A DNA stretch of 64,000 nucleotides from Glycomyces sp. YM15 (GTDB lineage: Bacteria > Actinomycetota > Actinomycetes > Mycobacteriales > Micromonosporaceae): NCBI RefSeq assembly GCF_016918015.1, contig NZ_JAERMK010000005.1, positions 40,751 through 104,750 on the forward strand. Direction: 5' to 3'. Below, in pieces: positions 27,597-36,028 of the stretch. Within the stretch, counting starts at the first letter, position 1, and each line of letters opens with the position of its first letter. The position numbers and the translations under genes are program-made. The notes under the pieces are model-generated. The model searched no databases. It worked only from the letters and a program-made list of their open reading frames with translations, and was not told where the DNA came from.

Positions 27597-28825
27597 GAGC
27601 GGCCCCCGCGTCCGGTGAGCCGCTGCCACAGGCCGGCCGGAACCGGCAGGGCCCAGCCGCGCTTGTCGAGGTTGTGGGCGCGGATGCGGTCGATCGCCCC
27701 GCCGCCGCCCGCCGCGGCGCCGGAGGCGCCCATCACGGAGTGCAGGAGGTAGGCGCCGACGATCCCGGCCGGGATGAGCGTCCACACGTACCAGGGCGCC
27801 TTGGGTTCGAGGGGTTCGTACGCGGCCGGGGCCATCGCCGCTTCCGAGGCGGACTCCTCGGGGGCGGGCTCGTCGGAGCCGCCGCCGGAGCCACCGCCGC
27901 CGCCCGAACCGCCGCCGCTCCCTCCGGAGCCGCCGCCCCCGATCACGTCGCCGCCCGGGTCGGTCGCGCCGTCCTCGGGCGTCTCGCCGGGCGTGTACGC
28001 GAAGGTCGCGGCGAGCCGGTACGCGGTGGCGTCGTACTCGTTCACGGGCGTCTGGGGGTCGTCGCGAAGCGGCAGTTTGAGGTTCACCTGCCAGGTGTCG
28101 ACAGGGGTGGCCTCGTCCATCACGGGCATGAACATGACGCCGTGGTTCGCGAACGGGTCCCGGCCCCAGTCCTTCGCGAGCTCGGTGAGGTCGAACGTCC
28201 AGGTGGGCAGCGGGACTTCGACGACCGGGGCCTCCTCGCCGCCGCCCTCGACCGCTTCCTGCGCGGAGGCGAGCAGCGCCTCGGCGTCGGCGACCTCCTG
28301 CGGGTCGGGCTCGGAGCGCTCGCCGACCACGCAGCCGTCGCCGACGGGCGGCTGGACGTCCCACATCTCGGCCTCACCGCCGGACCATGCCTCGGTGATC
28401 GGGCAGGCCTGGACGAGCTTGCCCGTGGGGTTGAAGGTGGGCGAGTCGCCCGCGTCGTCGCCCTCGGCCACGGTGAGCTTGAAGTCGGTGATGGTGGAGC
28501 CCTCGGTGACACCGCGTTCGGCGAGGTTGAAGGAGAGTGCCGCGACCTTCGTGTTCTCGCCGAGCTCGACGGCGACGGGCATCGTCGTCGCCGACTGCGG
28601 GTTGGGCCATTCGACCTGCTGCGAAACCGAGCCGAGCTCGAGGGTCTCGTCGATCTGACGGCTCCAGTACCAGGAGACGCCGTCGACGCCGTAATCGAAG
28701 TTCAGTTCCTCGCCTCCGGCATCGTCCTGCGCGGCGGCCGGGGAGGGCCAAGAGAGGACGGCGACAACCATTGCAGCACTGGCATAAAGCGGCATCGAAC
28801 GCTTGGAGCGGTGTCGGGGGATCAT
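27593..28825 (-). CDS. secreted, membrane-anchored protein in ABC importer operon
   Basis: 410 residues, first gene of the six-gene importer operon. A signal peptide ends near SPAAAQ. The outer part (about 40-260) is beta rich; segments such as TWTFDLTELAKDWGRDPFAN resemble DNRLRE/CBM-like beta-sandwich domains. A Gly/Ser-rich stretch (about 280-310) leads to one membrane helix (YVWTLIPAGIVGAYLLHSVM) and a basic cytoplasmic tail. It overlaps the binding-protein gene by 4 bases, so it probably works with the transporter at the cell surface, perhaps presenting a polymer or polymer-bound ligand. ATG at 28825 has GGGAG 8 bases upstream. Function not known. Confidence 0.7.
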   Translation of the reverse strand: MIPRHRSKRSMPLYASAAMVVAVLSWPSPAAAQDDAGGEELNFDYGVDGVSWYWSRQIDETLELGSVSQQVEWPNPQSATTMPVAVELGENTKVAALSFNLAERGVTEGSTITDFKLTVAEGDDAGDSPTFNPTGKLVQACPITEAWSGGEAEMWDVQPPVGDGCVVGERSEPDPQEVADAEALLASAQEAVEGGGEEAPVVEVPLPTWTFDLTELAKDWGRDPFANHGVMFMPVMDEATPVDTWQVNLKLPLRDDPQTPVNEYDATAYRLAATFAYTPGETPEDGATDPGGDVIGGGGSGGSGGGSGGGGGSGGGSDEPAPEESASEAAMAPAAYEPLEPKAPWYVWTLIPAGIVGAYLLHSVMGASGAAAGGGGAIDRIRAHNLDKRGWALPVPAGLWQRLTGRGGRS

Positions 28826-28987
28826 AGGGGGCACTCCCGAGACGGTGTCTTGCAGACCTCGGCCTGCGTCATGTCATTGATGGGTTTAGATACACACCAT
28901 AGGTCAAAGTGACGGTCGTCTCTACCCGTGAGTAGCAAGAATTTCGGGAGCAGCCGGGGCAAAGCGCTCCCATTCCGGCGACGCGAA

Positions 28988-29019
28988 AAGGGGCCCACCG
29001 CAGCTGCGGTGGGCCCCTT
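28988..29019. terminator. tig terminator
   Basis: A perfect 32-base palindrome (16-base arms, 28988-29003 and 29004-29019) flanked by A on the left, which becomes a T tract for minus-strand transcripts. It lies 19 bases downstream of the tig stop. Confidence 0.9.
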
Positions 29020-29037
29020 GAAGAACCGTTCGAGGAT

Positions 29038-30432
29038 TTACTCCTCGGTCTGCTCCTCTTCGGCTTCCTCGGCCTCGGCCTCGGCGGCCTTGCGGCCCGG
29101 GAAGAGGTCTTCCTCGGTCAGCTCGGTGCCGGAGGCGTCGGAGATCGAGGCCTCCTTGACGACCTCTTCGAGGGCGAGCTGCTGACGCAGCGAAGCGGCG
29201 ATCTGCTGGAGGCCGCCGTTCGTGCGCAGCTCGTCGACGAACTTCTGGAACTGGTCCTGCGGGACGCCGCGCTGCTGGGCCTGGCGGACGACCTCAGCGG
29301 TCATGAGCTCGCCGGAGACCTCGAGCTCGCGCTCGCGGGCGATCTTGCCGAGGATGATCGACTGGCGGAGGCGGGCCTCCGAGTCGGCGACCATGTCGGC
29401 CTTGAACTCGTCCTCGGACTTGCCCATCATCTCGAGGTACTGCTCGAACTGCGCGAGCGCCTCGGCGGTCTCGCCGTCGTGGCCGCCCTTCATGTGCATG
29501 ATCTCGTGCTCGACGTCCTCGGCGACGACCTTCTCCGGCAGCGGCAGCTCGACGGCCTCGACGAGGGCCTCGAGGGTCTTCTGACGGGCCTCGTTGGCCT
29601 TGCCGGTGCGGGCCTGGTTCTCCAGGCGCTCGCGGGTCGAGTCGCGCAGCTCGGCGAGGGTGTCGAACTGGCTGGCCATCTCGGCGAAGTCGTCGTCCAG
29701 CTCGGGGAGCTCGCGCTCCTTGACCTGGGTGACCTTGACCTCGACGTCGGCGGTCTCGCCCTCCTGCTCACCCGCGAGGGTGGACTGGATGGTCTTCTCG
29801 TCGCCCGCGGACATGCCGATGAGGGCCTCGTCCAGGCCGTCGAGCAGGTTGCCCGAGCCGACCTCGTGGCTCATGCCGGTGACGGAGCCGCCCTCGACCT
29901 CTTCGCCGTTCTGGGTGGCGCGCAGGTCGATGACGACGAAGTCGCCCTCGGCCGCGGCGCGCTCGACGGTCTTCAGCGACGAGAAGCGCAGACGCTGGGA
30001 CTCGAGGTCCTTGTCGACGTCCTCTTCACTGATGCCCTCGGCCTCGACCGTGACCTTCAGCGAGGCGAAGTCGGGGAGCTCGAACGCGGGGGTCACGTCG
30101 GTCTCGACCACGAACTCGAACGGCTTGCCCTCCTCGATCGGCTTGACCTCGGTCAGCTCGGGGCGGCCGAGCGCGTTCACGTCGTTCTCGGTGACGGCCT
30201 TGTTGAGGTTCGCCTGCACGGCCGGGTCCATCGCCTGCGCGTAGACCGACTCGCGGCCGATGCGCTGGTCGATGACCTGGCGGGGCGCCTTGCCGGGACG
30301 GAACCCGGGGACGCGGACCTGCTGCCCGACCGTCTTGTACGCCTCGTTGATGAACGGCGCCAGCTCCTCGAACGGCACCTCGACCGACAGCCGCACCCTG
30401 GTCGGGCTCAGGGTCTCGACAGTGCTCTTCAC
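29038..30432 (-). CDS. tig: trigger factor
   Basis: Ribosome-bound chaperone and peptidyl-prolyl isomerase of 464 residues. The ribosome-docking signature is VPGFRPGKAPRQVIDQRIG (about 40-58), the FKBP-like domain includes SHEVGSGNLLDGLDEALIGM, and the long helical C-terminal domain ends in an acidic Glu/Ala tail. GTG start has AGGAG 7 bases upstream. In most actinobacteria tig directly precedes clpP1-clpP2-clpX; here it is about 19 kb away on the same strand with unrelated operons between. Confidence 0.97.
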   Translation of the reverse strand: MKSTVETLSPTRVRLSVEVPFEELAPFINEAYKTVGQQVRVPGFRPGKAPRQVIDQRIGRESVYAQAMDPAVQANLNKAVTENDVNALGRPELTEVKPIEEGKPFEFVVETDVTPAFELPDFASLKVTVEAEGISEEDVDKDLESQRLRFSSLKTVERAAAEGDFVVIDLRATQNGEEVEGGSVTGMSHEVGSGNLLDGLDEALIGMSAGDEKTIQSTLAGEQEGETADVEVKVTQVKERELPELDDDFAEMASQFDTLAELRDSTRERLENQARTGKANEARQKTLEALVEAVELPLPEKVVAEDVEHEIMHMKGGHDGETAEALAQFEQYLEMMGKSEDEFKADMVADSEARLRQSIILGKIARERELEVSGELMTAEVVRQAQQRGVPQDQFQKFVDELRTNGGLQQIAASLRQQLALEEVVKEASISDASGTELTEEDLFPGRKAAEAEAEEAEEEQTEE

Positions 30433-30753
30433 AGACGTACTCCTAGATCATTTCGCTCAATTGCCTTGCGACATTGACTTGCGTCGGGGCGAGGGGTTGC
30501 CATGGCCGCATCGGTCCGCCGGCAGCGCAGCATCGACCCCCGCTCCGATCGAGTCTAGGCCGCCGCACCGTCGCGGCCCCGGCGGGTGTGGTCGATATCG
30601 CCGCTCGTCACCTGTTGAGGGGACGGCGGCCGGGCCGACCGGTCGACGCCGAGATCGCCTAGACTACGCCCTGCAATCGTTCTCAGGACGAGTCGGACGG
30701 CCCGGCATCCGGCGCGATCGCACGACACCCCGCCCCGAACAGGAGTGAACGCC
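30433..30753. other. divergent intergenic region, tig / ThuA-like gene
   Basis: 321 bases between two divergent genes. TAGACT hexamers on both strands (minus-strand near 30553, plus-strand near 30659) are candidate -10 elements for tig and the ThuA-like gene. No small gene or structural RNA is seen. Confidence 0.45.
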
Positions 30754-31422
30754 GTGGTTTCACCCGCAATCCTCGTCTTCACCAAGACGACCGGCTTCCG
30801 GCACGACTCGATCCCGGCCGGCGTCGCAGCGGTCGAGCGGATCGCGGCCGAACTGGGCTTCGCGACCGAGCACACCGAGGACGCGGGCGTGCACAACCCG
30901 CTCGACCTCGCCCGCTTCGCCGCCGTCGTCTGGCTCTCCCCCTCCGGCGACGTCCTCGACGAGCTCGAACGCGCCGCCCTGGCCGACTTCGTGACCGGCG
31001 GCGGCGGCTGGTGCGGCGTCCACGCCGCCTCCACCGCCGAACGCTCCTGGCCGTTCTTCCGCGAACTCGTGGGCGCCCGCTTCATCGGCCACCCGCCGGG
31101 GTGCACCCCCGGCGTGATCGACGTCGTCGACCAGTCGCACCCTTCCACCGAGCACCTGCCGAAGCGCTGGTCCTGGACCGACGAGTGGTACAGCTTCGAC
31201 GAGCGGCCGAAGGGTTTCGAGATCCTCCTCGAGGCCGACGAGGACACGTACGACACCGCCGACCTCGCCATGGGCGATCCCCACCCGATCGCGTGGCACC
31301 GCCGCTTGGAACTGGGCCGGTGCTTCTACACCGCGCTGGGCCACGCCGACGAGGCCTACGCGGACGAGACCTTCCTGGCCCACCTCGGAGGCGGCCTCCG
31401 CAGCGTCCTCCCGCCCGCCTGA
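30754..31422 (+). CDS. ThuA-like family protein
   Basis: 222 residues with the glutamine-amidotransferase-like fold of ThuA. The N-terminus VVSPAILVFTKTTGFRHDSI is the family signature (F-T-K-T-x-G-F-R-H-x-S-I), followed by GGGWCGVHAAS and the late RCFYTALGHADEAY strand. Members are linked to trehalose or other sugar metabolism, but this gene has no sugar genes beside it. GTG at 30754 is chosen since AGGAG lies 8 bases upstream. A HAD-type gene follows 44 bases later. Confidence 0.9.
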   Translation: MVSPAILVFTKTTGFRHDSIPAGVAAVERIAAELGFATEHTEDAGVHNPLDLARFAAVVWLSPSGDVLDELERAALADFVTGGGGWCGVHAASTAERSWPFFRELVGARFIGHPPGCTPGVIDVVDQSHPSTEHLPKRWSWTDEWYSFDERPKGFEILLEADEDTYDTADLAMGDPHPIAWHRRLELGRCFYTALGHADEAYADETFLAHLGGGLRSVLPPA

Positions 31423-31466
31423 ACCGCGGCTCGTATGCTGTCTGTCCGACACCCGGGAGGCAGCTC

Positions 31467-32075
31467 ATGGGCACCGCGCGCGTCCTCGTCACCGACATCG
31501 GCTCGGTCCTGTTCGACTTCGACCCCGAACACCGGCTCGACCTCCTCGCCGCACGGACCGGGCACCCGCGGGACGAGCTCCACCGCGACCTGTTCGCGTC
31601 GGGGTTCGAGACCCGATGCGAGGCGGGCGAGTTCACGGCGGAGGAGATCCGCGCCGAGGTGGCCGAGCGCACCGGCTTCGACGGGGGCCTCGAGGAGCTC
31701 AGCGAGCTGTGGACTTCGGCGTTCACGCTGAACCGCGACGTCCTGGAGCGATTGGTCGCGACCGGCCTGCCGCTGGCGATCTTCTCGAACAACGGCCCGC
31801 TCTTCGCCGATTTCTTCGACGCGCGCCACCCCGAGGCGGCCCGCTGGTTCCGCCACCGCTACTTCGCCTGCCGGCTCAAGGCCCGAAAACCCGATGACGC
31901 CGCCTTCGCGGCCGTCGAACGCGGCTTGAAAGCGGCCCTCGACGCGGATCCGCACGACCTGCTCTTCATCGACGACAAGCGCGAGAACACCGCCAAAGGC
32001 GCCGCCCGCGGCTGGCAGGTCCACACCTACGCGAACCCGGACGCCCTGGAAGCGGCCATCGCGGCGGGAACCTGA
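31467..32075 (+). CDS. HAD-superfamily hydrolase-like protein
   Basis: 202 residues. The four HAD motifs can be placed: I VTDIGSVLFDFDP, II IFSNN, III lysine in LKARKPD, IV LFIDDKREN. In motif I the second aspartate is replaced (D-I-G rather than D-x-D), as in the YihX-like alpha-D-glucose-1-phosphatase branch which uses D-x-G; thus a phosphatase role is possible but catalytic strength is uncertain. GGGAGG lies 6 bases before the ATG. It lies between a ThuA-like gene and tRNA-Gly on the same strand. Confidence 0.85.
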   Translation: MGTARVLVTDIGSVLFDFDPEHRLDLLAARTGHPRDELHRDLFASGFETRCEAGEFTAEEIRAEVAERTGFDGGLEELSELWTSAFTLNRDVLERLVATGLPLAIFSNNGPLFADFFDARHPEAARWFRHRYFACRLKARKPDDAAFAAVERGLKAALDADPHDLLFIDDKRENTAKGAARGWQVHTYANPDALEAAIAAGT

Positions 32076-32118
32076 CACCATGCGCTACACTCGTCTGCGT
32101 CCGCTTCGGCGGGCCAGT

Positions 32119-32189
32119 GCGGGTGTAGCTCAATGGTAGAGTCTCAGTCTTCCAAACTGATTGCGCGGGTTCGATTCCCGTCACCCGCT
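32119..32189 (+). tRNA. tRNA-Gly (anticodon UCC)
   Basis: A complete 71-base cloverleaf: acceptor GCGGGTG pairs with CACCCGC, anticodon arm TCAGT-CTTCCAA-ACTGA with TCC as anticodon, and T arm CGGGT-TCGATTC-CCGTC-like. Discriminator base is T; the CCA end is not encoded. Confidence 0.97.
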
Positions 32190-32196
32190 CAGAGTG

Positions 32197-32228
32197 CGAG
32201 AGCCCCGGCCGGTCGGCCGGGGCTCTCG
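32197..32228 (+). terminator. terminator after tRNA-Gly
   Basis: A perfect 14-base-pair stem (32197-32210 with 32215-32228) with a GGTC loop, 8 bases after the tRNA. Confidence 0.88.
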
Positions 32229-32372
32229 GCGTTCACGGACCGATCGCGGCCGGGCCGGCACCCGCGGCGGGAGCCCTGGAGGGCCGGGGCGCGGCGGCGT
32301 CCCGACCCGAACGCGTCACAGGTCGCCGCCTTGAACTGAACGATCATCGCGGCCGCTTGATACGTTCCCGAA

Positions 32373-33581
32373 GTGTCCCAGCCCGTGCCTTCCGTCCGCC
32401 TGAGGCGGCTGGCCCTGCCGATCTACGGGCCCACGATCCTCATCTCGGTCGGCATGGGCGCGGTGATGCCGCTCGTGGCGCTCTCCGCACTCGATCTCGG
32501 CGCCAGCGTCACGCAGGCTGCGATCATCGTGGGGCTCATCGGGTTCGGGCAGCTCATGGGCGACCTTCCGGCGGGGTCGCTGGCGCAGCGGTTCGGCGAG
32601 AAGCGGGTGCTGCTGGCCGCGTGCGTGGTCGAGGCCGCCGCGCTGATCACGGCCTCGCGCACCGGGTCGCTCCTGGTGCTCTCGGCCGCGGTGTTCGTGA
32701 TCGGGACGTCGTCGGCGGTGTTCGGGTTGGCCCGGCACGCGTACCTGTCCGAGGCGGTGGCGGTGGGCTTCCGGGCGCGCGCCATGTCGACGCTCGGGGG
32801 GACCTTCCGGATCGGCGGGTTCATCGGCCCGTTCGTGGGCGCGTTCCTGATCGAGCAGTACTCGTTCGACGCGACGTACGCGTTCGCGGCCGCGACGAGC
32901 CTCGCGGGCGGGCTCCTCAGTCTCGCGCTGCCCGATCTGCCCGTGTCGCGGACGGCCGTCGTGCCGGAGAAGCGCGGCATGTGGTCGGTGCTGGCCGAGC
33001 ACCGCAAGGTGCTCGCGACGCTCGGCGTCGGGGTCCTGCTCATCATGATCGCCCGCGCCTCGCGGCAGGCGATCATCCCGCTGTGGGCCGCGTATCAGGG
33101 GCTCGACGCGACGGCGACGAGCCTCATCTTCGGTATCGCGGCCGGGGTGGACATGCTGCTGTTCTACCCCGGCGGTGCGATCATGGACCGCTTCGGGCGC
33201 ATGTGGGTCGCGCTCCCGGCGATGCTCGTGATGGGCGCGGGCTTCCTGCTGCTCCCCCTGTCGGGGACGGCGGTCGCGATCGGTCTCGTCGCGTGTTTCA
33301 TGGGTCTGGGCAACGGGATCTCCTCCGGCATCGTCCTCACCCTCGGGGCCGACGTCGCTCCTGACGAGGGCCGTCGCCAGTTCCTCGGCGGTTGGCGGTT
33401 GTGCGGCGATCTCGGTGGCGTGGCCGGCCCGGGCCTCATCAGTCTCGTGTCGCTCGCGTTCCCGCTCGGTGCGGCGGCGATCGCCCTCGGGCTCATCACC
33501 TGGTTCGGCGCGGCGTGGCTCGCCAAATGGGTCCCCGCCTATGATCCGGCCCGCCGCGAACGAGAGCAGGCGGCGGTCTAG
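32373..33581 (+). CDS. MFS transporter
   Basis: 402 residues with about 12 hydrophobic helices. The loop between helices 2 and 3 carries GSLAQRFGEKRVLL and the second half PGGAIMDRFGRMWVALP, both variants of the MFS loop 2-3 motif G-x3-D/E-R-x-G-R-(K/R). The general look is that of multidrug or metabolite exporters of the DHA1 type. GTG start at 32373; a TGATAC hexamer lies about 9 bases upstream and no ribosome-binding site is obvious. The neighbouring TetR gene follows in the same direction, about 107 bases on, but it has its own promoter. Substrate unknown. Confidence 0.88.
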   Translation: MSQPVPSVRLRRLALPIYGPTILISVGMGAVMPLVALSALDLGASVTQAAIIVGLIGFGQLMGDLPAGSLAQRFGEKRVLLAACVVEAAALITASRTGSLLVLSAAVFVIGTSSAVFGLARHAYLSEAVAVGFRARAMSTLGGTFRIGGFIGPFVGAFLIEQYSFDATYAFAAATSLAGGLLSLALPDLPVSRTAVVPEKRGMWSVLAEHRKVLATLGVGVLLIMIARASRQAIIPLWAAYQGLDATATSLIFGIAAGVDMLLFYPGGAIMDRFGRMWVALPAMLVMGAGFLLLPLSGTAVAIGLVACFMGLGNGISSGIVLTLGADVAPDEGRRQFLGGWRLCGDLGGVAGPGLISLVSLAFPLGAAAIALGLITWFGAAWLAKWVPAYDPARREREQAAV

Positions 33582-33643
33582 CCCCGTTCTCCCGCGTCCG
33601 GACCGGTCGGGGCGAATCGCCGTCGGCGGCTCGCCTCTCCAGA

Positions 33644-33682
33644 ATAGGCAGTGACTGCCATCTGGCAGTCACTGCCTATAAT
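33644..33682 (+). promoter_or_regulatory. TetR operator and promoter (33.6 kb)
   Basis: A perfect 17-base inverted repeat with a 2-base spacer (33644-33660 and 33663-33679). Each arm is itself a near-palindrome GGCAGT-(G/C)-ACTGCC. The TATAAT -10 (33677-33682) overlaps the right arm and ends 6 bases before the TetR start codon. A repressor dimer pair bound here would shut its own promoter. Confidence 0.85.
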
Positions 33683-33688
33683 GAGCGC

Positions 33689-34336
33689 ATGGATTCCGGT
33701 TCCCTTGCGCCGCAAACGGCCGCCGACCCCGCCGCACCGGGGCTGCAGGCTCGCAAGAAGCTCGCCGCGATGCACCGCATCCAGGCGGTCGCCTTGGACC
33801 TGTTCGAGGAGCGCGGCTTCGACCAGGTCGCCATCGAGGCGGTGGCCGCGGGCGCCGACGTCTCGCCGCGGACCGTCTACCGCTACTTCGGGACCAAGGA
33901 GATGCTGGTCATCTGGGACGAGGCGGACGAGCACCCGAGCAGCCCGCTCGCCGCCTGTTTCTCGAGCGCTGACCCGATCGGCGCGCTCCGCGCGGCCCTG
34001 GGGGCCGGGTTCGCGGCGATGAGCGAGTCCGAACTGCGGACGATCCGCCGCCGCCTGTCACTCGTGTTCTCGCACCAGGCGATCGAGGCCGCGCTGGTCC
34101 TGCACTCCTACGAGAAGTCCGGCGCGATCGTCGGCACGCTCGCGCCGAACCGAGAAGAGGGACCCGAGCGGCAGATCTTCGTGCACGCCTTCATAGGCGC
34201 GTCGATCGGCGCCATGCGCCACTGGTGGCGCTCCGGTTTCGCCGGGCCCCCGTTCGCCTTCGTCGACCGCGCGCTGGCACTGCTCGAGCACGGGTTCACC
34301 GCGAGCACGCTCGACGCATCGGAGGCCGATGCGTGA
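33689..34336 (+). CDS. TetR/AcrR family repressor
   Basis: 215 residues. HTH region HRIQAVALDLFEERGFDQVA and recognition helix DVSPRTVYRYFGTKEML (the SxRTxYRYF pattern is typical). The C-terminal ligand domain has no recognised motif. Probably leaderless: TATAAT ends 6 bases before the ATG and there is no ribosome-binding site. It sits between an MFS exporter and a flavin monooxygenase, which are candidate targets, although the palindrome in front of the monooxygenase has a different sequence. Confidence 0.92.
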   Translation: MDSGSLAPQTAADPAAPGLQARKKLAAMHRIQAVALDLFEERGFDQVAIEAVAAGADVSPRTVYRYFGTKEMLVIWDEADEHPSSPLAACFSSADPIGALRAALGAGFAAMSESELRTIRRRLSLVFSHQAIEAALVLHSYEKSGAIVGTLAPNREEGPERQIFVHAFIGASIGAMRHWWRSGFAGPPFAFVDRALALLEHGFTASTLDASEADA

Positions 34337-34495
34337 GCGCGCGGCCGACCGGGAAGACAGCACGCCGATGCCTTCGCGGAACGCTTCGGCAAGCGCGGCG
34401 ACCGCTTCGGCGAACCCCGCAACCAAGCGCTGTCTTGTTGTCCTCCATCACAATGCGCCCGAAAGGCTTCCCTCCGGACGCACACTGCATTACCT

Positions 34496-34519
34496 TTAAT
34501 TCACCGGGTGATGAATTAA
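34496..34519. promoter_or_regulatory. inverted repeat before flavin monooxygenase
   Basis: TTAATTCA-8-TGAATTAA, a perfect inverted repeat 28 bases before the monooxygenase start. It contains a second, off-centre repeat TCACC-G-GGTGA. Its AT-rich arms stand out from the surrounding DNA and fit a MarR- or TetR-type operator. It does not match the palindrome of the adjacent TetR gene. Confidence 0.65.
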
Positions 34520-34546
34520 GAGCCCTTACCCCACAAGGAGTGCGCC

Positions 34547-35962
34547 ATGTCAACGCAAGCCGAAGTCATCATCGTCGGAGCCGGGCCCACCGGTCTGCTC
34601 CTCGCGGGCGATCTCGCCGAAGCCGGTGTCGACGTCCTCGTCCTCGAGGGTCGCGGCGAGCACCTCTCGAACCTCTCGCGAGCCTTCGGCGTGCACGCGC
34701 GCACCCTCGAAGAGCTCGACGCCCGCGGCATGGCCGATGAGCTCCTCGCCCGCGGCGGCGCGCAGCTGCCGGGCATCCGCCTGTTCAACCGCGTGACCCT
34801 CAACCTCGCCGACCTGGAGACCCGCTTCCCCTACCTCCTCATGACCCCGCAGTACACCGTCGAAGACGTCCTGCGCCGCCGGGCACTCGAAGCCGGTGCC
34901 TCGTTCCTCTACGACCACAAGGTGACCGGGGTCGAGCAGGCCGACGGCAAGGTCACCGTCAGCACCGTCCGGGGCGACTTCACGGCGACCTACGCCGTCG
35001 GCGCCGACGGCGTCAAGTCCGCCGTCCGAGGCGCCATCGGCATGCCCTACCCGGGCGAGGCCGTCCTGAAGTCGATCATGCTCGCCGACGTCAAGCTCGC
35101 CGAGCCGCCCGCCGAGAGCCCCGCGATCCACGGCATCAACGGCGCGTTCTGCTTCATCGCCTCCTTCGGCGACGACTACTGGCGGATCTTCGCCTGGAAC
35201 TCCGCCGACGTGAAGTCCGACGACGATCCGATCGACCTCGAGGAGATCAAGGAGGCCACCCGCCTGGTCTTCGGCTCCGACTTCGGGATGCACGACGCGC
35301 GCTGGATCTCCAGGTTCCACTCCGACGAGCGCCAGGTCCCCGAGTACCGCGACGGCAACGTGTTCCTCGCCGGGGACGCGGCGCACTGCCACTCCCCCGC
35401 GGGCGGCCAGGGCATGAACACCGGGCTCCAGGACGCGGCGAACCTCGCGTGGAAGCTCGCCGCCGTCCTCAGAGGAGCGGACGCGGCCCTGCTCGACACC
35501 TACCACTCCGAGCGCCACCCCGTCGGCAAGATGGTGCTGCGCTCCAGCGGGACGATGATCCGCCTCGCGGCCGAACGCTCGAAGATCAAGGCCGCCATCG
35601 GCGGCCTCGCCTTCGGCGCGGCCATGCACATCAAGCCGATCGAGGCCAGGGCCATGGGCGTCATCTCGGGAGTCGGGTTCCACTACGGACACGAGAAGGA
35701 CGAGGACGCCCTCGTCGGCCACCGCGCCAACGACATCGCCCTCGCCGACGGCACCCGCCTCTACGAGGCCCTGCGCGGCGGCAGGTTCGTGGTCCTCGAC
35801 AGCGCCGAGTCGTACGCGGCCCGCTTCGTGGCCGACGCGGCCTCGGCCGCCCCCGACGGCACCACGAAGATCATCCGGCCCGACGCCTACATCGGCTGGG
35901 CAGGCCACGACGACCCGGCCGCGATCCGCTCCTACCTGGAGACCCACGCCGGAAAGGGCTGA
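34547..35962 (+). CDS. FAD-dependent aromatic-type monooxygenase
   Basis: 471 residues of the PheA/TfdB-like class A flavoprotein hydroxylases. FAD motif VIIVGAGPTGLLLAGDLA at the N-terminus, DG motif GADGVKSAVRG, and GD motif VFLAGDAAHCHSPAGGQGMN. The C-terminal thioredoxin-like part (VLDSAESYAARFV ... IIRPDAYIGWAG) is present but short. It uses NAD(P)H and oxygen to hydroxylate an aromatic or polyketide-like substrate. AAGGAG lies 6 bases before the ATG. Context suggests inducible detoxification or drug modification; similar enzymes (tetracycline- or rifampicin-modifying) exist but no specific match is claimed. Confidence 0.9.
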   Translation: MSTQAEVIIVGAGPTGLLLAGDLAEAGVDVLVLEGRGEHLSNLSRAFGVHARTLEELDARGMADELLARGGAQLPGIRLFNRVTLNLADLETRFPYLLMTPQYTVEDVLRRRALEAGASFLYDHKVTGVEQADGKVTVSTVRGDFTATYAVGADGVKSAVRGAIGMPYPGEAVLKSIMLADVKLAEPPAESPAIHGINGAFCFIASFGDDYWRIFAWNSADVKSDDDPIDLEEIKEATRLVFGSDFGMHDARWISRFHSDERQVPEYRDGNVFLAGDAAHCHSPAGGQGMNTGLQDAANLAWKLAAVLRGADAALLDTYHSERHPVGKMVLRSSGTMIRLAAERSKIKAAIGGLAFGAAMHIKPIEARAMGVISGVGFHYGHEKDEDALVGHRANDIALADGTRLYEALRGGRFVVLDSAESYAARFVADAASAAPDGTTKIIRPDAYIGWAGHDDPAAIRSYLETHAGKG

Positions 35963-35979
35963 ACTCCGAACACCACTGC

Positions 35980-36003
35980 GGCGGCGGGCCTCGGCCCGCC
36001 GCC
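35980..36003. terminator. terminator between monooxygenase and ROK gene
   Basis: GGCGGCGGGCC/GGCCCGCCGCC, an 11-base inverted repeat with a very tight loop, 18 bases after the monooxygenase stop and 26 bases from the convergent ROK stop. Confidence 0.75.
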
Positions 36004-36028
36004 GTTCGCCGCGATCCCCCCTGCAGCA

